From Phyllostachys edulis (lineage: Eukaryota; Streptophyta; Magnoliopsida; Poales; Poaceae): a stretch of 64,000 bases of DNA. Every line of letters starts with the position of its first letter. Position 1 is the stretch's first letter. Positions 1-11,053 of this stretch are shown here, piece after piece. The notes beneath the pieces are model-generated. The model made no database searches. It had not been told where the DNA came from and was given only the letters and a program-made list of their open reading frames with translations. The translations under genes and the position numbers were made by a program. Location: positions 33,469,298 to 33,533,297 of the forward strand of contig CM070563.1 in assembly GCA_036346405.1 (NCBI GenBank), read 5' to 3'.

Positions 1-682
1 AATAACCACGTCCGCGGTCATGGATATGCTCGGAAATTTCACACAAGGGGTAGATTTTCTCAAAATAATTGGGAAGGGAGCTATGTGATCTAAGTCATAT
101 GGCTATATGAATAACTTGTTTAAGCTATGTGTCTTTGTGAAATCAAACTGTTAAATTACTATTGTTATTTGTTTTACTTTATGCTTTCAATCTATTATTC
201 ATATTCAAATTGCAAATGTTGCATTTCAACAAAAGAACCACATAAGCTGTTCCTTTGGAATAAGCCTGCATCTATACATTGCTTTCTGTGGTGTGACTTG
301 TGAGTACGGTTGCGTACTCATGCTTGCTAAATCAAATCAACAGAAGAGGAGGAGGAGTCGCCTGCTTTCGAGGAGGAGTTCGTTGAAGGTGTTTGATCGT
401 AGGGTCTTGATCCCAGTCGGTTACCTGTGGTGAATTGATGGGATTTCATTGAACTTTCCATTCCGCTGCTGTTTAATTCTCTATCAGCCCTGCGTGGCTT
501 AATAAGTGTAAACTCTACCTTAAGGTCAAAACCCTTATTTGTTAATCAAATTACTCGTTTATGTTATTAATCGCCTTGTGTGGATCGATATTCATCTATG
601 TTGACACTGTGTGCACTAGCGTGGTCCTGGACTAGTGCATTATACACAGAGGGTCTAGAATTGTATTTTTTTGGTCCCGACA
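1..682 (+). repeat. Element A 5' LTR (3' portion only)
   Basis: The segment ends in GGTCCCGACA, directly before the primer binding site, and aligns end to end with the last 680 bases of the 3' LTR. I count roughly 45 differences plus small indels. The start of this LTR is outside the window, so its length and its flanking target duplication cannot be seen. Confidence 0.93.
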
Positions 683-686
683 GAGG

Positions 687-699
687 TGGTACAGAGCCA
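687..699 (+). other. Primer binding site of element A
   Basis: TGGTACAGAGCCA lies four bases after the LTR end. It resembles the usual TGGTATCAGAGC site complementary to initiator Met tRNA, with one base missing. Its position fixes the LTR boundary and the + orientation. Confidence 0.75.
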
Positions 700-900
700 T
701 ACTGACTATAGGTCTTGACCTTAGTTAGATCGGCCGTCTTAGAGAGTCTAAATTATTTTCCAAAGAAAAAAAAAGATAACTTGCAAGATTAATTGAACTA
801 CTTAACTCCTCTCATATCTTTCTTGACTCAACTATTGCTAGAATCTTTTCCTCTCCCCGTTGTTTTAACTTGGTTCCTATCCTCTTGTCTATATTGACAG

Positions 901-1596
901 ATGCTTCATACCTATGGTGAGCACAAGGGCGGACTTGCCGCCGAGCTTTGGAAGCTATTGCAGGTACTTGGAGGCTTTGATCGTCCAATGTATCATGGCA
1001 ACCATTGGGTGGTCAATGGGCGAGATCGTGGAGTGATCTGCCGTCTGACTATCTATGCGAGGAGGGACACAAAAGCCAGCCAGCCTTTGAACATCTCAGT
1101 CAGAAGGATTAATTCGCAAAAAGAATTCAAGAATCGTCACGCCTTGCCATCCTCAGGATCTGCAACATCTATGCGCGTGAGCTACAGATATCTTGTCTTC
1201 GCTACCATCCAGTGCGGTAGTGGATCGACCCAAAGACGCTACCCATCCACAAATGGAGAAGGCAATGCTACAGTGGTGCACCTTGCTCAGTTCTCAGCTG
1301 CTCAGGAGGAGTCGCTGGAGTTGGTCGCCACCGAGCTGGAGTGCGTCTACGAGACCTTGGATCGAGCTAAAGAAAGGATCGCTATTCTAGAGCAAGCTCT
1401 CTGTGATCAACATGAGCCAGAAGATGATTAGGAGGAAGAAGATCTAGAAGAGCCAAAAGAACTGGAGGAGGATCCCGAAGAAGATCTAGAGGAAGGCCCA
1501 AAAGAGCCAGCAGCACCTGTAGAGCCGGAAGAGCCTATTGTGCCTGCTCTGAGCACACCTGTTCCTGCTGCACCTGTCCCAGGGCATCAGAATTAG
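901..1596 (+). pseudogene. ORF0 of element A, extra ORF upstream of gag, one in-frame stop
   Basis: An ATG at 901 opens a frame of 176 codons to a TAG at 1429. The same frame then continues to 1596, giving about 231 codons. The N-terminal half has no motif I recognise. Around codons 135-168 there is a coiled-coil-like stretch (EESLELVATELE...RAKERIAILEQAL), and the part beyond the TAG is very rich in Glu and Pro. It lies between the PBS and gag, where some grass gypsy families carry an extra ORF of unknown function. The TAG is probably a decayed CAG. The length and the kept frame over 230 codons suggest a real former gene rather than chance. Confidence 0.6.
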
Positions 1597-1938
1597 TTTG
1601 TGAGGATGCCAAGTCACCTCCAGGTCTATAGCAGACGGGAGCACTGTCATGGCTATGGAGGCTACCTTAGCGACTGAGTTCGCTAGAGTTTCAGTTCGTC
1701 AGGCTTAGCCAGTCTAAGTTAGGAGAGTCGCCCTTTAGGCGGTAGATTGTGTGCTTAGGTTCGTCGTTTTTCTTGTGTGCGAGTATGAGCTGCAAAGGCC
1801 CTTAGGCATTTGTTGCAGCCATGTTAAGACCCTTAATAAAGTATTTTAGTTGGTTTTCATGAAGCTGTGTTTGTTGGGTTTAATCTACCCCCTCATCTAG
1901 TTCTTAACTCATCTTGTGCTTGCTACCTTACCTAACCC

Positions 1939-3180
1939 ATGGAGCTTCATCAGATGGTTCAGACTCGTCATGCCGCTGCAAGTGGATCCGGAACTCAAGG
2001 ATCAGAGGATAATGAGTAGACACCCGCAGAAGCAAATCAGCCACAAGCACCCCCTCTTAACTTGTAGAACTTTGGAGCCTTCATGGAAGCACAGACGCAG
2101 ATGATGTACACCATGATGAATCAACTGCAGAATATGAGCAACTAGAACAATAACAACAGCAGCAATCATCACAATGGAGCACCAGTCGCTCATAGTCACC
2201 ATGGACCATCCAAGCTTGCTGAATTCATGAGAACTCGTCCACCAATTTTCTCTGGACATGTCTCACTAGTAGAAGCTAATGATTGGCTTCGCGTAATTGA
2301 GAGGAAGCTGCTAATCACTCAATGCAGCGACCATGAGAAGATATTGTATGCCACTCATTAGATGGAGGGCATAGCCGCCGAGTGGTGGGAGAATTTCTGT
2401 GCAGTGCATAAGACGCTGCAAAGTATCACCTGGGAAGAGTTTTCCATAGCCTTTCGTCAGTATCATGTGCCTGAAGGGATAATAGATCTGAAGAAGGATG
2501 AGTTCTGCGCTCTCAAGCAAGGAGCTATGTCAGTGACTGACTATCTGAATAAGTTTTCTCAGCTAACTCGCTATGCTGCAGAGGATGTCGCCACCGACAA
2601 GGCTCGCCAGAGTCATTTCTTGAAGGGTTTGAATATAGGACTGCAAGTCAATCTACTTGCCCACACCTTTCCGGAATTTCAGGAGCTGGTCAACAAGGCG
2701 TTGGTTATGGAAGACAAACGCAACGAACTGGAGGACAATCGCAAACGCAGGATAGCTCAGCAAGGAAGTCACCAGTCCCAGCAAAGAGCAAGAATGGTAC
2801 CACAATGCCAGAATAATCGGTTTTAGCCTCGATTCTTCTTCAGGACACTCGCACTAACGCCAAGACCTCGTCCAAGTGCTCATAACTTTCACAACCCAGC
2901 ACCAACCAACCCCAATCCAGGGAACAACCAGCAGAATGTGCCAAGAGTTTGTTACTCTTGCCGTCAACTAGGTCACTTCACCAACCAGTGTCCGCAGAAG
3001 GGGACAATCACTCCAGTACATTTCAATCTTGGAGCTACACCCACTAAGGCACCAGCACAGAGCAATCAAGGAGTTTCTCGGTACCAACAACCAGAGGAGC
3101 GCCTCGATGCGTGGTCGAGGTCAGGTCAACCACGTCACTCTGGAAGGAGCTCAGGAAGCACCGGACGTCGTACTGGGTAA
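1939..3180 (+). pseudogene. gag: Element A gag (capsid/nucleocapsid), multiple TAG stops
   Basis: One frame runs from the ATG at 1939 to 3180, interrupted only by TAG codons at 2017, 2065, 2143, 2359 and 2824. The middle part (about 2230-2750) is a retrotransposon gag domain, with AAEWWENFC near 2374 and FCALKQGAMSVTDYLNKF near 2503. A CCHC nucleocapsid knuckle follows at about 2953-2997 (CYSCRQLGHFTNQC). All five internal stops are TAG, and each is compatible with an original CAG. A frameshift near 3100 separates gag from the protease frame. The product would form the virus-like particle in the cytoplasm, but this copy cannot make it. Confidence 0.9.
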
Positions 3181-5701
3181 GTTTCTAGTAAACTCAGTAC
3201 CTGCATCAGTTTTGTTTGATTCTGGAGCTTCGCATTTGTTTGCTTCTGGAGTTTTTGCAACTAAGAATAACTTGAAAGTTATGCGCCTTAAGCATACTTT
3301 ATTAGTCCAGTCGCCTGGAGCAGAGCTAAGTTCTAAAGTGGGTTGTTTAGGAGCTAAGTTACTCATAGCTGGAGTTGAGTTTCTAGCCAACCTAATTGTT
3401 TTAGACACCCAGACCTTAGATGTCATTCTTAGCATGGATTGGTTAACCAAGCATAAAGCTGTGTTAGATTGTGGTCGAACAGCCGTAACAATTGAGAATA
3501 CTAGAGGAAACAAGGTAGAGTTTTAAGCTACCTCAGTGCATGATGGACATCTGTTAATCAATAGTTTAAAGGCAGTTGCTTTGGAAGATGTGCCTATTGT
3601 CAGAGAATATCCAGATGTGTTTCCGGAAGAATTACCAGGAATGCCATCAGACCATGACATCGAGTTTGTCATCGATCTAGTGCCAGGAACAGCACCAATT
3701 TCTAAGAGACCCTATCGGATGCCAGCTGATGAGCTAGTGAAAATGAAAAAGCAAATAGAAGAACTTTTGGAGAAAGGTTTTGTGAGACCTAGTTCGTCGC
3801 CATGGGGAGCACCAGTATTTTTCGTCAAGAAGAAGGATGGAAGTATGAGAATGTGTATCGATTATCGATCTCTCAATGAAGTCACCATCAAGAACAAGTA
3901 CTCATTACCTCAAATTGATGATCTGTTTGATCAAATGAAGGGAGCCGGAGTGTTCTCAAAAGTCGACCTGCGATCAGGTTACCATCAGTTGAAGATTTGT
4001 CCTAAGGATATACCTAAGACCCCTTTCTCAATGTGGTACAGACATTATGAGTTTTTAGTCATGTCCTTTGGTCTGACTAATGCCCCTACTTATTTCATGA
4101 ACATGATGAATAAAGTATTCATGGAATATTTGGATAACTTTGTAGTTGTGTTCATTGATGACATTTTGATTTACTCCAAGTCAGAAGAAGATCATGCTGA
4201 ACATTTGAGATTAATCCTAGAGAGACTAAGGGAGCATCAGTTGTATGCTAAGTTCAGTAAGTGTGATTTCTGTAAAAAGGAAGTGGATTTCCTTGGTCAT
4301 GTGATGACAAACAGAGAGTAGTGTGATTGACCGGTAAAAGTGAAAGCAAGTGTTGCATTGGGAATGTTTCAAGACCATCCAAATTCACGATTTCTTAGGA
4401 ATGGCAGGATATTATCGCCGTTTCATCGAAGGATTCTCAACGATTGCTAAACCTCTTACGCAGTTGTTGAAGAAAGAGAAAAAGTTCACTTGGACTCCAG
4501 CTTGTGAAGAAAGTTTTCAAGAGTTAAAGAAGCGTTTGACTTCAGCCCTAGTGCTGATTTTGCCAGACATTCGCAAGGATTTTGATATCTATTGTGATGC
4601 TTCGCATCAAAGATTAGGATGTGTCCTGATGCAAGAAGGAAGAGTTGTCGCTTATGCGTCAAGGCAGTTAAGGCCTCATGAAGAGAATTATCCTACCCAT
4701 GATCTGGAATTAGCTGCCGTAGTGCATGCTTTGAAGATTTGGCATCATTACCTCATTGGTAACCATTGTGAAGTGTATACAGATCATAAGAGCCTGAAGT
4801 ATATTTTCACTCAGTCTAATTTGAACATGAGACAGAGAAGATGGTTGAAGTTAATAAAGGATTATAATCTCAGGATTCATTACCATCCCGGTAAGGCCAA
4901 TGTTGTTGCAGATGCTTTCAGCCGCAAGAGCTACTGTAATGTTGTGGAAGTAAAAGAGGTTTGTTCAGAACTTCAAGAGGAATTTTAGAATCTGAATCTG
5001 GAAGTTGTATCTGAAGGATTCCTAACCAGTCTAGAAGTGCAGTTTACTTTGGAGAAGTAGATTCGAGAAGCTCAACCAAAGGATTCTGAATTTTCAGACA
5101 TTAAGAAGAAGATGGCAGAAGGAAAGTTCAAAGACTTCACCGTAGATGATTAAGGTATAATGTGGATCAATGGACGTATCTGCGTACCAGATGTTGATGG
5201 CTTGAGACAGCTAATTTTGAAGGAAGCCCATGACTCAAAGTATTCGATTCACCCTAGTAGAACTAAGATGTACCAGGATATTAAGAATAAATTTTGGTGG
5301 CCAAATTTGAAGCGAGAAGTCGCAGAGTTCGTTGCATTGTGTGATGTGTGTCAGAAAGTAAAAGCAGAACATCAGAGACCAGCAGGTCTGCTGCAACCTC
5401 TGAAGATTCCAGAGTGGAAGTGGGAAGAGATCGGAATAGATTTTATTACCGGTTTACCCAGGACTCAATCGGGTTACGATTCGATTTGGGTAATAGTGGA
5501 TCGGTTGACTAAAGTTGCTCATTTCTTGCCAATCAAAGCCACTTACTCAGGAGATCGCCTTGCAGAGCTGTATATGTCAAGGATTGTTAGTTTACATGGT
5601 GTGCCTAAGAAGATAGTGTCAGATCGAGGATCTAAGTTCACCTCTCGTTTTTGGCAGAGTTTGCATAAAGCCTTAGGGACTCATCTAAATTTTAGCACCG
5701 C
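3029..5701 (+). pseudogene. pol: Element A pol, N-terminal part: protease, reverse transcriptase, RNase H, integrase up to the second catalytic Asp
   Basis: The aspartic protease motif DSGAS is at 3218-3232. Reverse transcriptase follows in the same frame after a TAA at 3524, with FVKKKDGS, a CIDYRSLN motif, and the catalytic FIDDIL at 4151-4168. After a TAG at 4319 and a frameshift (about 4330-4390), the RNase H domain (DIYCDASH) runs to 4988. Two more TAG stops (4986, 5058) and a TAA (5151) precede integrase, with its HHCC region (CDVC near 5341) and the first two catalytic Asp in IDF (about 5437) and SDRG (about 5620). The sequence then breaks at 5701, where insert C begins. It is a decayed polyprotein, with most stops C-to-T type. 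Confidence 0.92.
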
Positions 5702-5721
5702 CAGAACGACCGGCCTAGGGC

Positions 5722-6000
5722 ACCTGGGGAGGTCCTCGGGACCTCTGGGAGGTCCAGAGAGAGCCCAGACGCGTCGAGAGGTCCTCAGACCTCCTGGGAG
5801 GTCCACGAAGGACTTCCCAGGACGTCCCGAGAGGACATCCCGGTGGACCACACAGACCTCCCGAGAGGTCCGAGAGGACTACTCGGAGGTCTAGGAGGTC
5901 CTGACCCGCAGAGGTCGATGGACCTCAGACCTCCCAAAACTCCACGTCTCCACCCGAGGGAGGTCCGAGGGAACCACCCCGAGGAGGTCGTGGGGCTTAG
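5722..6000. repeat. GAGGTC-rich low-complexity array (left end of insert C)
   Basis: GAGGTCC and its complement GGACCTC recur many times in irregular spacing. No fixed period is evident. A matching array lies near the other end of the insert. Confidence 0.7.
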
Positions 6001-6380
6001 GGCAAGCCTGAAGTCCTCTGTGATCCAAACCAACCCCCAGAGATCATCGATGGTTCTCACAAACAACAAGTGACAACATAAACATCCACAAGACTTTATT
6101 AACAAGAAAAGGAGGTTCATTTACAAGGGTTGCTTACAACTCCAAAGAACAGGAGCACACAAACGCAGCGGAGAACAAAACCCAAAGACAAGGTCCACCC
6201 ATTACACCACAATGATCGGGTCCGAGGGCGCGCCTAATTGAGCCGGTCATCTTCATCATCATAGGAATCTTCATCTGCTCAATATATGAATCAAGCAAGA
6301 GTGAGCACAACAACCGTGCTTGCAAGTTACACCCACAATTAATGTAATGACATGCATAGGGATATATCAAAGGACAAACA

Positions 6381-7740
6381 TACTAGGGTTGATTTGCATA
6401 AAGCCAATTTTATTTCAAATACAAGTATTAAGTTTCAAGGCGTGCTACCATAATTAAAATTCATTCTTGTGAAAACCATTTTCGTTGGATAGCATTCAAC
6501 ATAGCAATGGTGAAGGATACCCTCTGCACAAGGCTTCGGCCCACACCCATTTTGGTTAAACCACCAAAACCATTTTCATAACCTTTTGAAAACCAAAACC
6601 AAAGCTAACTTTGAGTGACATTGCCAAGATGTCTATGACCGTGGACACGGCTATTCAATAGATTTACACTCTGCAGAGGTTGCACACTTTACCCACATGA
6701 CATGAATTCTCTAGTTTGCTTGACATCCGTCGATGCCACCTCACACTTCCTTTGGTGAGAGGTCTAGAGCACATGACAAGGCCGTTATAATGCATTGCTC
6801 CACCGTGTAGCCCACCCCCATTAAGGTTTAAGTAATCCCCCTTTGGGTAGAAACACCGCCGTCAATGGGGTGCCCCTCTTATGCCAAAGGGACTACAACT
6901 AGTCATAACATGACAAACCCACAAGCGTCCATGAGATGAACCACGATAGAGCTTTGCAAATTAGTTAGCGAGATCCCACGCCCCATACTAGAGACATGTG
7001 GTTGCACAATTTTGGCATAGCCCATTATAGGCTTAGCAAGTGGTGTCTCAAAGACACCACTTGCTACTAGGGTTGATTTGCATAAAGCCAATTTTATTTC
7101 AAATACAAGTATTAAGTTTCAAGGCAGGCTACCATAATTAAAATTCATTCTTGTGAAAACCATTTTCAGTTGGATAGCATTCAACATAGCAATGGTGAAG
7201 GATACCCTCCTGCACAAGGCTTCAAATTTCACACCCATTTTGGTTAAACCACCAAAACCATTTTCATAACCTTTTGAAAACCAAAACCAAAGCTAACTTT
7301 GAGTGACATTGCCAGCATGTCTATGACCGTGGACACGGCTATTCGAATAGATTTACACTCTGCAGAGGTTGCACACTTTACCCACATGACATGAATTCTC
7401 TAGTTTGCTTGACATCCGTCGATGCCACCTCACACTTCCTTTGGTGAGAGGTCTAGAGCACATGACAAGGCCGTTACAATGCATTGCTCCACCGTAGCCC
7501 ACCCCATTAAGGTTTCAGAATCCCCTTTGGGTAGAAACACCGCCGGGTCAATGGGGTGCCCCCTCTTATGCCAGGTGGGACTACAACTAGTCATAACATG
7601 ACAAACCCACCGCGTCCGCGGGATGAACCACGATAGAGCTTTGCAAATTAGTTAGCCAGATCCCACGCCCCATACTGGAGACATGTGGTTGCACAATTTT
7701 GGCATAGCCCATTATAGGCTTAGCAAGTGGTGTCTCAAAA
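6381..7740. repeat. Tandem duplication of about 675 bp within insert C
   Basis: The segment 6381-7052 is repeated at 7065-7740, starting TACTAGGGTTGATTTGC in both and ending GCAAGTGGTGTCTCAAA. A 12-base spacer, GACACCACTTGC, is partly the inverted form of the preceding bases. The copies differ by scattered substitutions and small indels. Confidence 0.92.
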
Positions 7741-8414
7741 ACCGGTCCTTAACCGACTTGGACGACAAACCTCAACCCTGGGGCATCGGATCACATGACT
7801 TCCGTGCATAGACATGCACCAGCCATACAACCAACTTCGCCCAAGTCAAAACCATTTTCATTTACTTTGCTTTACAATTCTCCATGGCACACCAATGCCA
7901 AGGTCACAAGTAAAACATCCATGACACACCAATGTCATGGCCGAAAGCTCCATGGCACACCAATGCCAAGGCTCAAAACATTTGATCATTTGATGTTTTT
8001 GGTCAAAGCTCCCCAAATCAAGATTTTGGTCTAAGCATTACTAAGCATGTTATTTTTAAAGAGCTTCGGGTCCTTACTATTGCAAGAACCAGTTTTTATC
8101 TAAGGTGGCATTGAGGTTGGTTTAATCACGGATAGAGGTCATACCAAGCAGTAGGTTTTAACTATGGATTGAAAGATAGGCATTGAAATACTTAGTAAAG
8201 TAAGCATGCATATATCTTTTGAAAACAGCATAAATAATTTGAAGTATTGGGTGCAACATGTTCAAGAATGTAACTTGCCTTGCTCAAGATCTTGAGCTGC
8301 TTCCTCTCCCTCACTGAACTCAGGCTCCCCACGGTCTTGACAATCTACACGTGAAGAACCAAATATTCAAACAAAGCTCAAACAAGAATCCAAAGAACTC
8401 CAAATGAACTTAAA

Positions 8415-9085
8415 GACAAAACCAACAGGTCTTGGCGGTCCAGATTTACAATGAGGAGGTCTGGACGGTTAAGATCTCCAAGGGGGAGGTCTTAACGGTC
8501 CAGATGTGCCAGGAGGAGGTCCGGAACCGTTGGATGTTGATCGGACCGTCCAAAATGGTTGGGACGTTCGGACCACCCGAACGTCGCAACAAATCAGAAC
8601 GTCCACTGGAGATCCAAAGGCTCAGAGAAGGTGGGAGGTTCGGACCACCCGAACACCTCACCAGGATCAAGCCGTCCAATGCAAATCGGACGACTCACAA
8701 TCAATTGAGATGTAAATGGGCAAGGAGGAGGTCCTGAGGACTGGGAGGTCCCAGAGGACACAGGAGGTCTAAGAAATGTAAGGGAGGTCCTAGAGGACAT
8801 GGAGAGGTCCCGAAGGACACGGGGAGGTCAAATAAATGTAAGGGGAGGTCCTAGAGGACATGGAGAGGTCCTTAGGGTTCCAAAGGAATTCAAATACACA
8901 CAAGGGTGGCATAGACTTGGGAGGATTGCGAGTCAGAGAGGATCCAAGAGGGGTATTGGACCCGTGGAGGTCCAAGTGCTTGGAGGATCTAGACCTAAGG
9001 AGGTCTGGACCATAGGAGGATCAAGACAGAGGAGGTCCGAACCTCTGGATCCTAACAAAGGTGAGGTCTGGGTCGAAAGTGGGTA
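8415..9085. repeat. GAGGTC / GGTCCGAAC-rich array (right end of insert C)
   Basis: There are many repeats of GGAGGTC with variable spacers, mixed with GGTCCGAAC and CGGACCGTCC type motifs. Similar GGTCCGAAC motifs occur in the upstream part of the element A 3' LTR (10562-10735), hinting that the two LTR families share promoter-region repeats. Confidence 0.65.
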
Positions 9086-9286
9086 AAAGATGGACAGAGA
9101 AGGAAAGACCAAAGAAAGCTCCAATAACTCAATAAACCAAAGAAGAAACCTTTAGTTGTAGTTTGAGTTAGGTAGTTTAAACCCATTATGAAATTGCGAG
9201 TTAAGCTCAATTCTCATCAAAACAAAATGGTTCTCTTTATTTTTGAAAACTCCAAAAAGAGTCTAAAATTAATTCAGGGTGTCACA

Positions 9287-10050
9287 ACTGCTTATCATCC
9301 TCAGGCAGATGGACAGACTGAAAGAGTTAATCAAATATTGGAGGATATGCTGAGATCCTGTGCTCTAACTAATGCTACCAATTGGGACAAGAGTTTGCCG
9401 TATGCAGAGTTCTCGTACAACAACAGTTATCAAGCCAGTTTGCAGATGTCACTGTTTGAAGCTTTGTATGGCCGTGCTTGTAGAACCCCGTTGAATTGGT
9501 CAGATTTTGGGCCAGATATTATTCAGGAAGCAGAAGAGCAAGTGTCTATGATCCGAGAGAGATTAAAGATAGCTCAGTCGAGGCAGAAGAGCTATGCTGA
9601 TAATCGTCGTCGTGATAGCAGCTTTGAGCCAAAAGATTTGTGTATCTTCGAGTTACGCCACTCAGAGGTGTAAAGAGGTTTCATGCCAAAGGGAAGCTTA
9701 CCCCTTGGTATGTCGGTCCGTTCAAGATTTTGGATCGCCGTGGAGAAGTAGCGTATCAGTTGGAGCTACCGCAGTCGTTAGCAGAAGTACATGATGTCTT
9801 TCATGTCTCTCAGTTGAAGAAGTGCCTTCGTGTGCCAGAAGAGCAAGCCCCATTGGAATCAATCGAGTTGAAAGAAGACCTCACTTACAAAGAGCAGTCA
9901 GTCAAGATTTTGGATGTCGCAGAGCGTCACACCAGAAGCACGACCATTAGTTTTTGCAAAGTGCTGTGGAGCAACCACTCAGAAGGAGAAGTAACGTGGG
10001 AGCGTGAAGAAGAGCTGAAAGCCGAGTTCCCTAGTCTTTTCTCTATCTAG
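9287..10050 (+). pseudogene. pol: Element A pol, C-terminal part: end of integrase core and chromodomain-like tail
   Basis: Coding resumes after insert C with the conserved YHPQADGQTER block, including the catalytic Glu of integrase. It continues through the core and C-terminal region, with GPFKILDRRGEVAYQLELP near 9715. A one-base frameshift near 9640-9670 splits it into two frames. The final 50 codons (VKILDVAERHTR ... KVLWSNHSEGEVTWEREEEL) have the pattern of a chromovirus chromodomain, which in intact elements targets integration to marked chromatin. The frame ends at a TAG at 10048-10050. Confidence 0.9.
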
Positions 10051-10077
10051 CCTAAATCTTGGGGTCGAGATTCCTTT

Positions 10078-10090
10078 AGGGGGGGGGAGG
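10078..10090 (+). other. Polypurine tract of element A
   Basis: AGGGGGGGGGAGG lies two bases before the TG start of the 3' LTR. This is the plus-strand priming site expected for a + oriented LTR retrotransposon. Confidence 0.85.
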
Positions 10091-10561
10091 TTTGTAACAT
10101 CCCAATTTTCTAGCCTTTAAAAATCTTTTGAATAGTTAGTAGGGAGAAAATTCACCATTTGGTTCTATTTGAGTTTAATTCGAAAGCTTAATATTGAACC
10201 TTGTGCATCAAAATAATTTAATATGATTAAAGTCAACATCAACAAAGGTCAAAACTATTTTATTTGGATTCTATGTGCTTGGATATATTTTCTAGATTTT
10301 TCTAGAATTTTTTTTAAGTTCATTTGCTATTTTCTTTTGCCATTTGGAATTTCTGGTATTTTATAAAATAGAAAACCTATTTAAATCTCAGTTAATCTCT
10401 TTGGGCCTAAACCCAAATCCTTTCACTTTCGGCCCAGCTCCTGTGCGGCCCAGCGCCTCACGCGCGCGCCCGCCTCCTCTGACGTGTGGGTCTCGCATGT
10501 CAGTCCCTGTCTTCATCTCTCTTTGCATGAGCACGCTCAGTCCCAGCCGTTCGATCGTGTT

Positions 10562-10705
10562 TGGACAGTCAAGATCTGATGGCTGTTCAGGCGGTCCGAA
10601 CGTCACCCTCGGTTTGAGCTGTCTGATCAAGGATGGACAGTCAAGATCTGATGGGCTGTTCGGACGGTCCGAATGCCACTCGCAATTTGGATCGTCCGAT
10701 TAAAA
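10562..10705 (+). repeat. 72 bp tandem repeat in LTR promoter region
   Basis: TGGACAGTCAAGATCTGATGG recurs at 10562 and 10634, each followed by GCTGTTC and GGTCCGAA. This makes two diverged units of about 72 bp, roughly 400 bp upstream of the TATA box. Confidence 0.75.
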
Positions 10706-11045
10706 TCGGACAGTCAGAACTAGTGGTCCGAACATCTCCATTCGCTCGCGTTCGCTCAGCCTCGCTGACAGTTGGGCCCGTCTTCATCGTCGTCTCTGAC
10801 TCAGTTTTGTTTTCGCTGAGTTGCGCTGCTGCCGCCATTGAAGAACTCCAAGCTCCATCCGACAACAGCGATTCTCATCTAAAACCTCCTTGATTTCGTT
10901 ACCAAATTCTATCCCCTAGCTTTCCTCACCTGTATCTGGTTTCAATCATGCCCGAACCCAACTCTATCCCTTTCTTTTGGAATTTCCTTTTCGTGTTCGT
11001 CACGGACTCGATTTGGGGATTTCATAACCCGTGCCGCCCGGCCCC

Positions 11046-11053
11046 TATAAAAG
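11046..11053 (+). promoter_or_regulatory. TATA box of the element A LTR promoter
   Basis: TATAAAAG sits in a GC-rich context (CCGGCCCCTATAAAAGGCACC). It is the best core promoter candidate in the LTR, with transcription expected about 30 bases downstream. Confidence 0.65.

Larger units (their letters stand above)
5702..9286 (-). mobile_element. Insert C: LTR-like insertion (probable solo LTR) inside element A integrase
   Basis: The integrase reading stops at 5701 and resumes at 9287, with imperfect 5 bp flanks ACCGC and ACTGC. Read on the minus strand, the insert starts TGTGACACCC, a common plant gypsy LTR start. Its other end reads ...GGTCGTTCTG and lacks the expected final CA, so a few terminal bases may be lost. 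There is no interior, PBS or coding region. It contains an internal duplication of about 675 bp and GAGGTC-rich arrays near both ends. A solo LTR left by LTR-LTR recombination is the simplest reading; a non-autonomous element of another class is not excluded. Confidence 0.65.

Noticed and set aside
6381..7740. Two direct repeats in insert C considered as an LTR pair of a small element
   Set aside because: The copies are separated by only 12 bases, with no interior, PBS or TG...CA ends. This is a tandem duplication.
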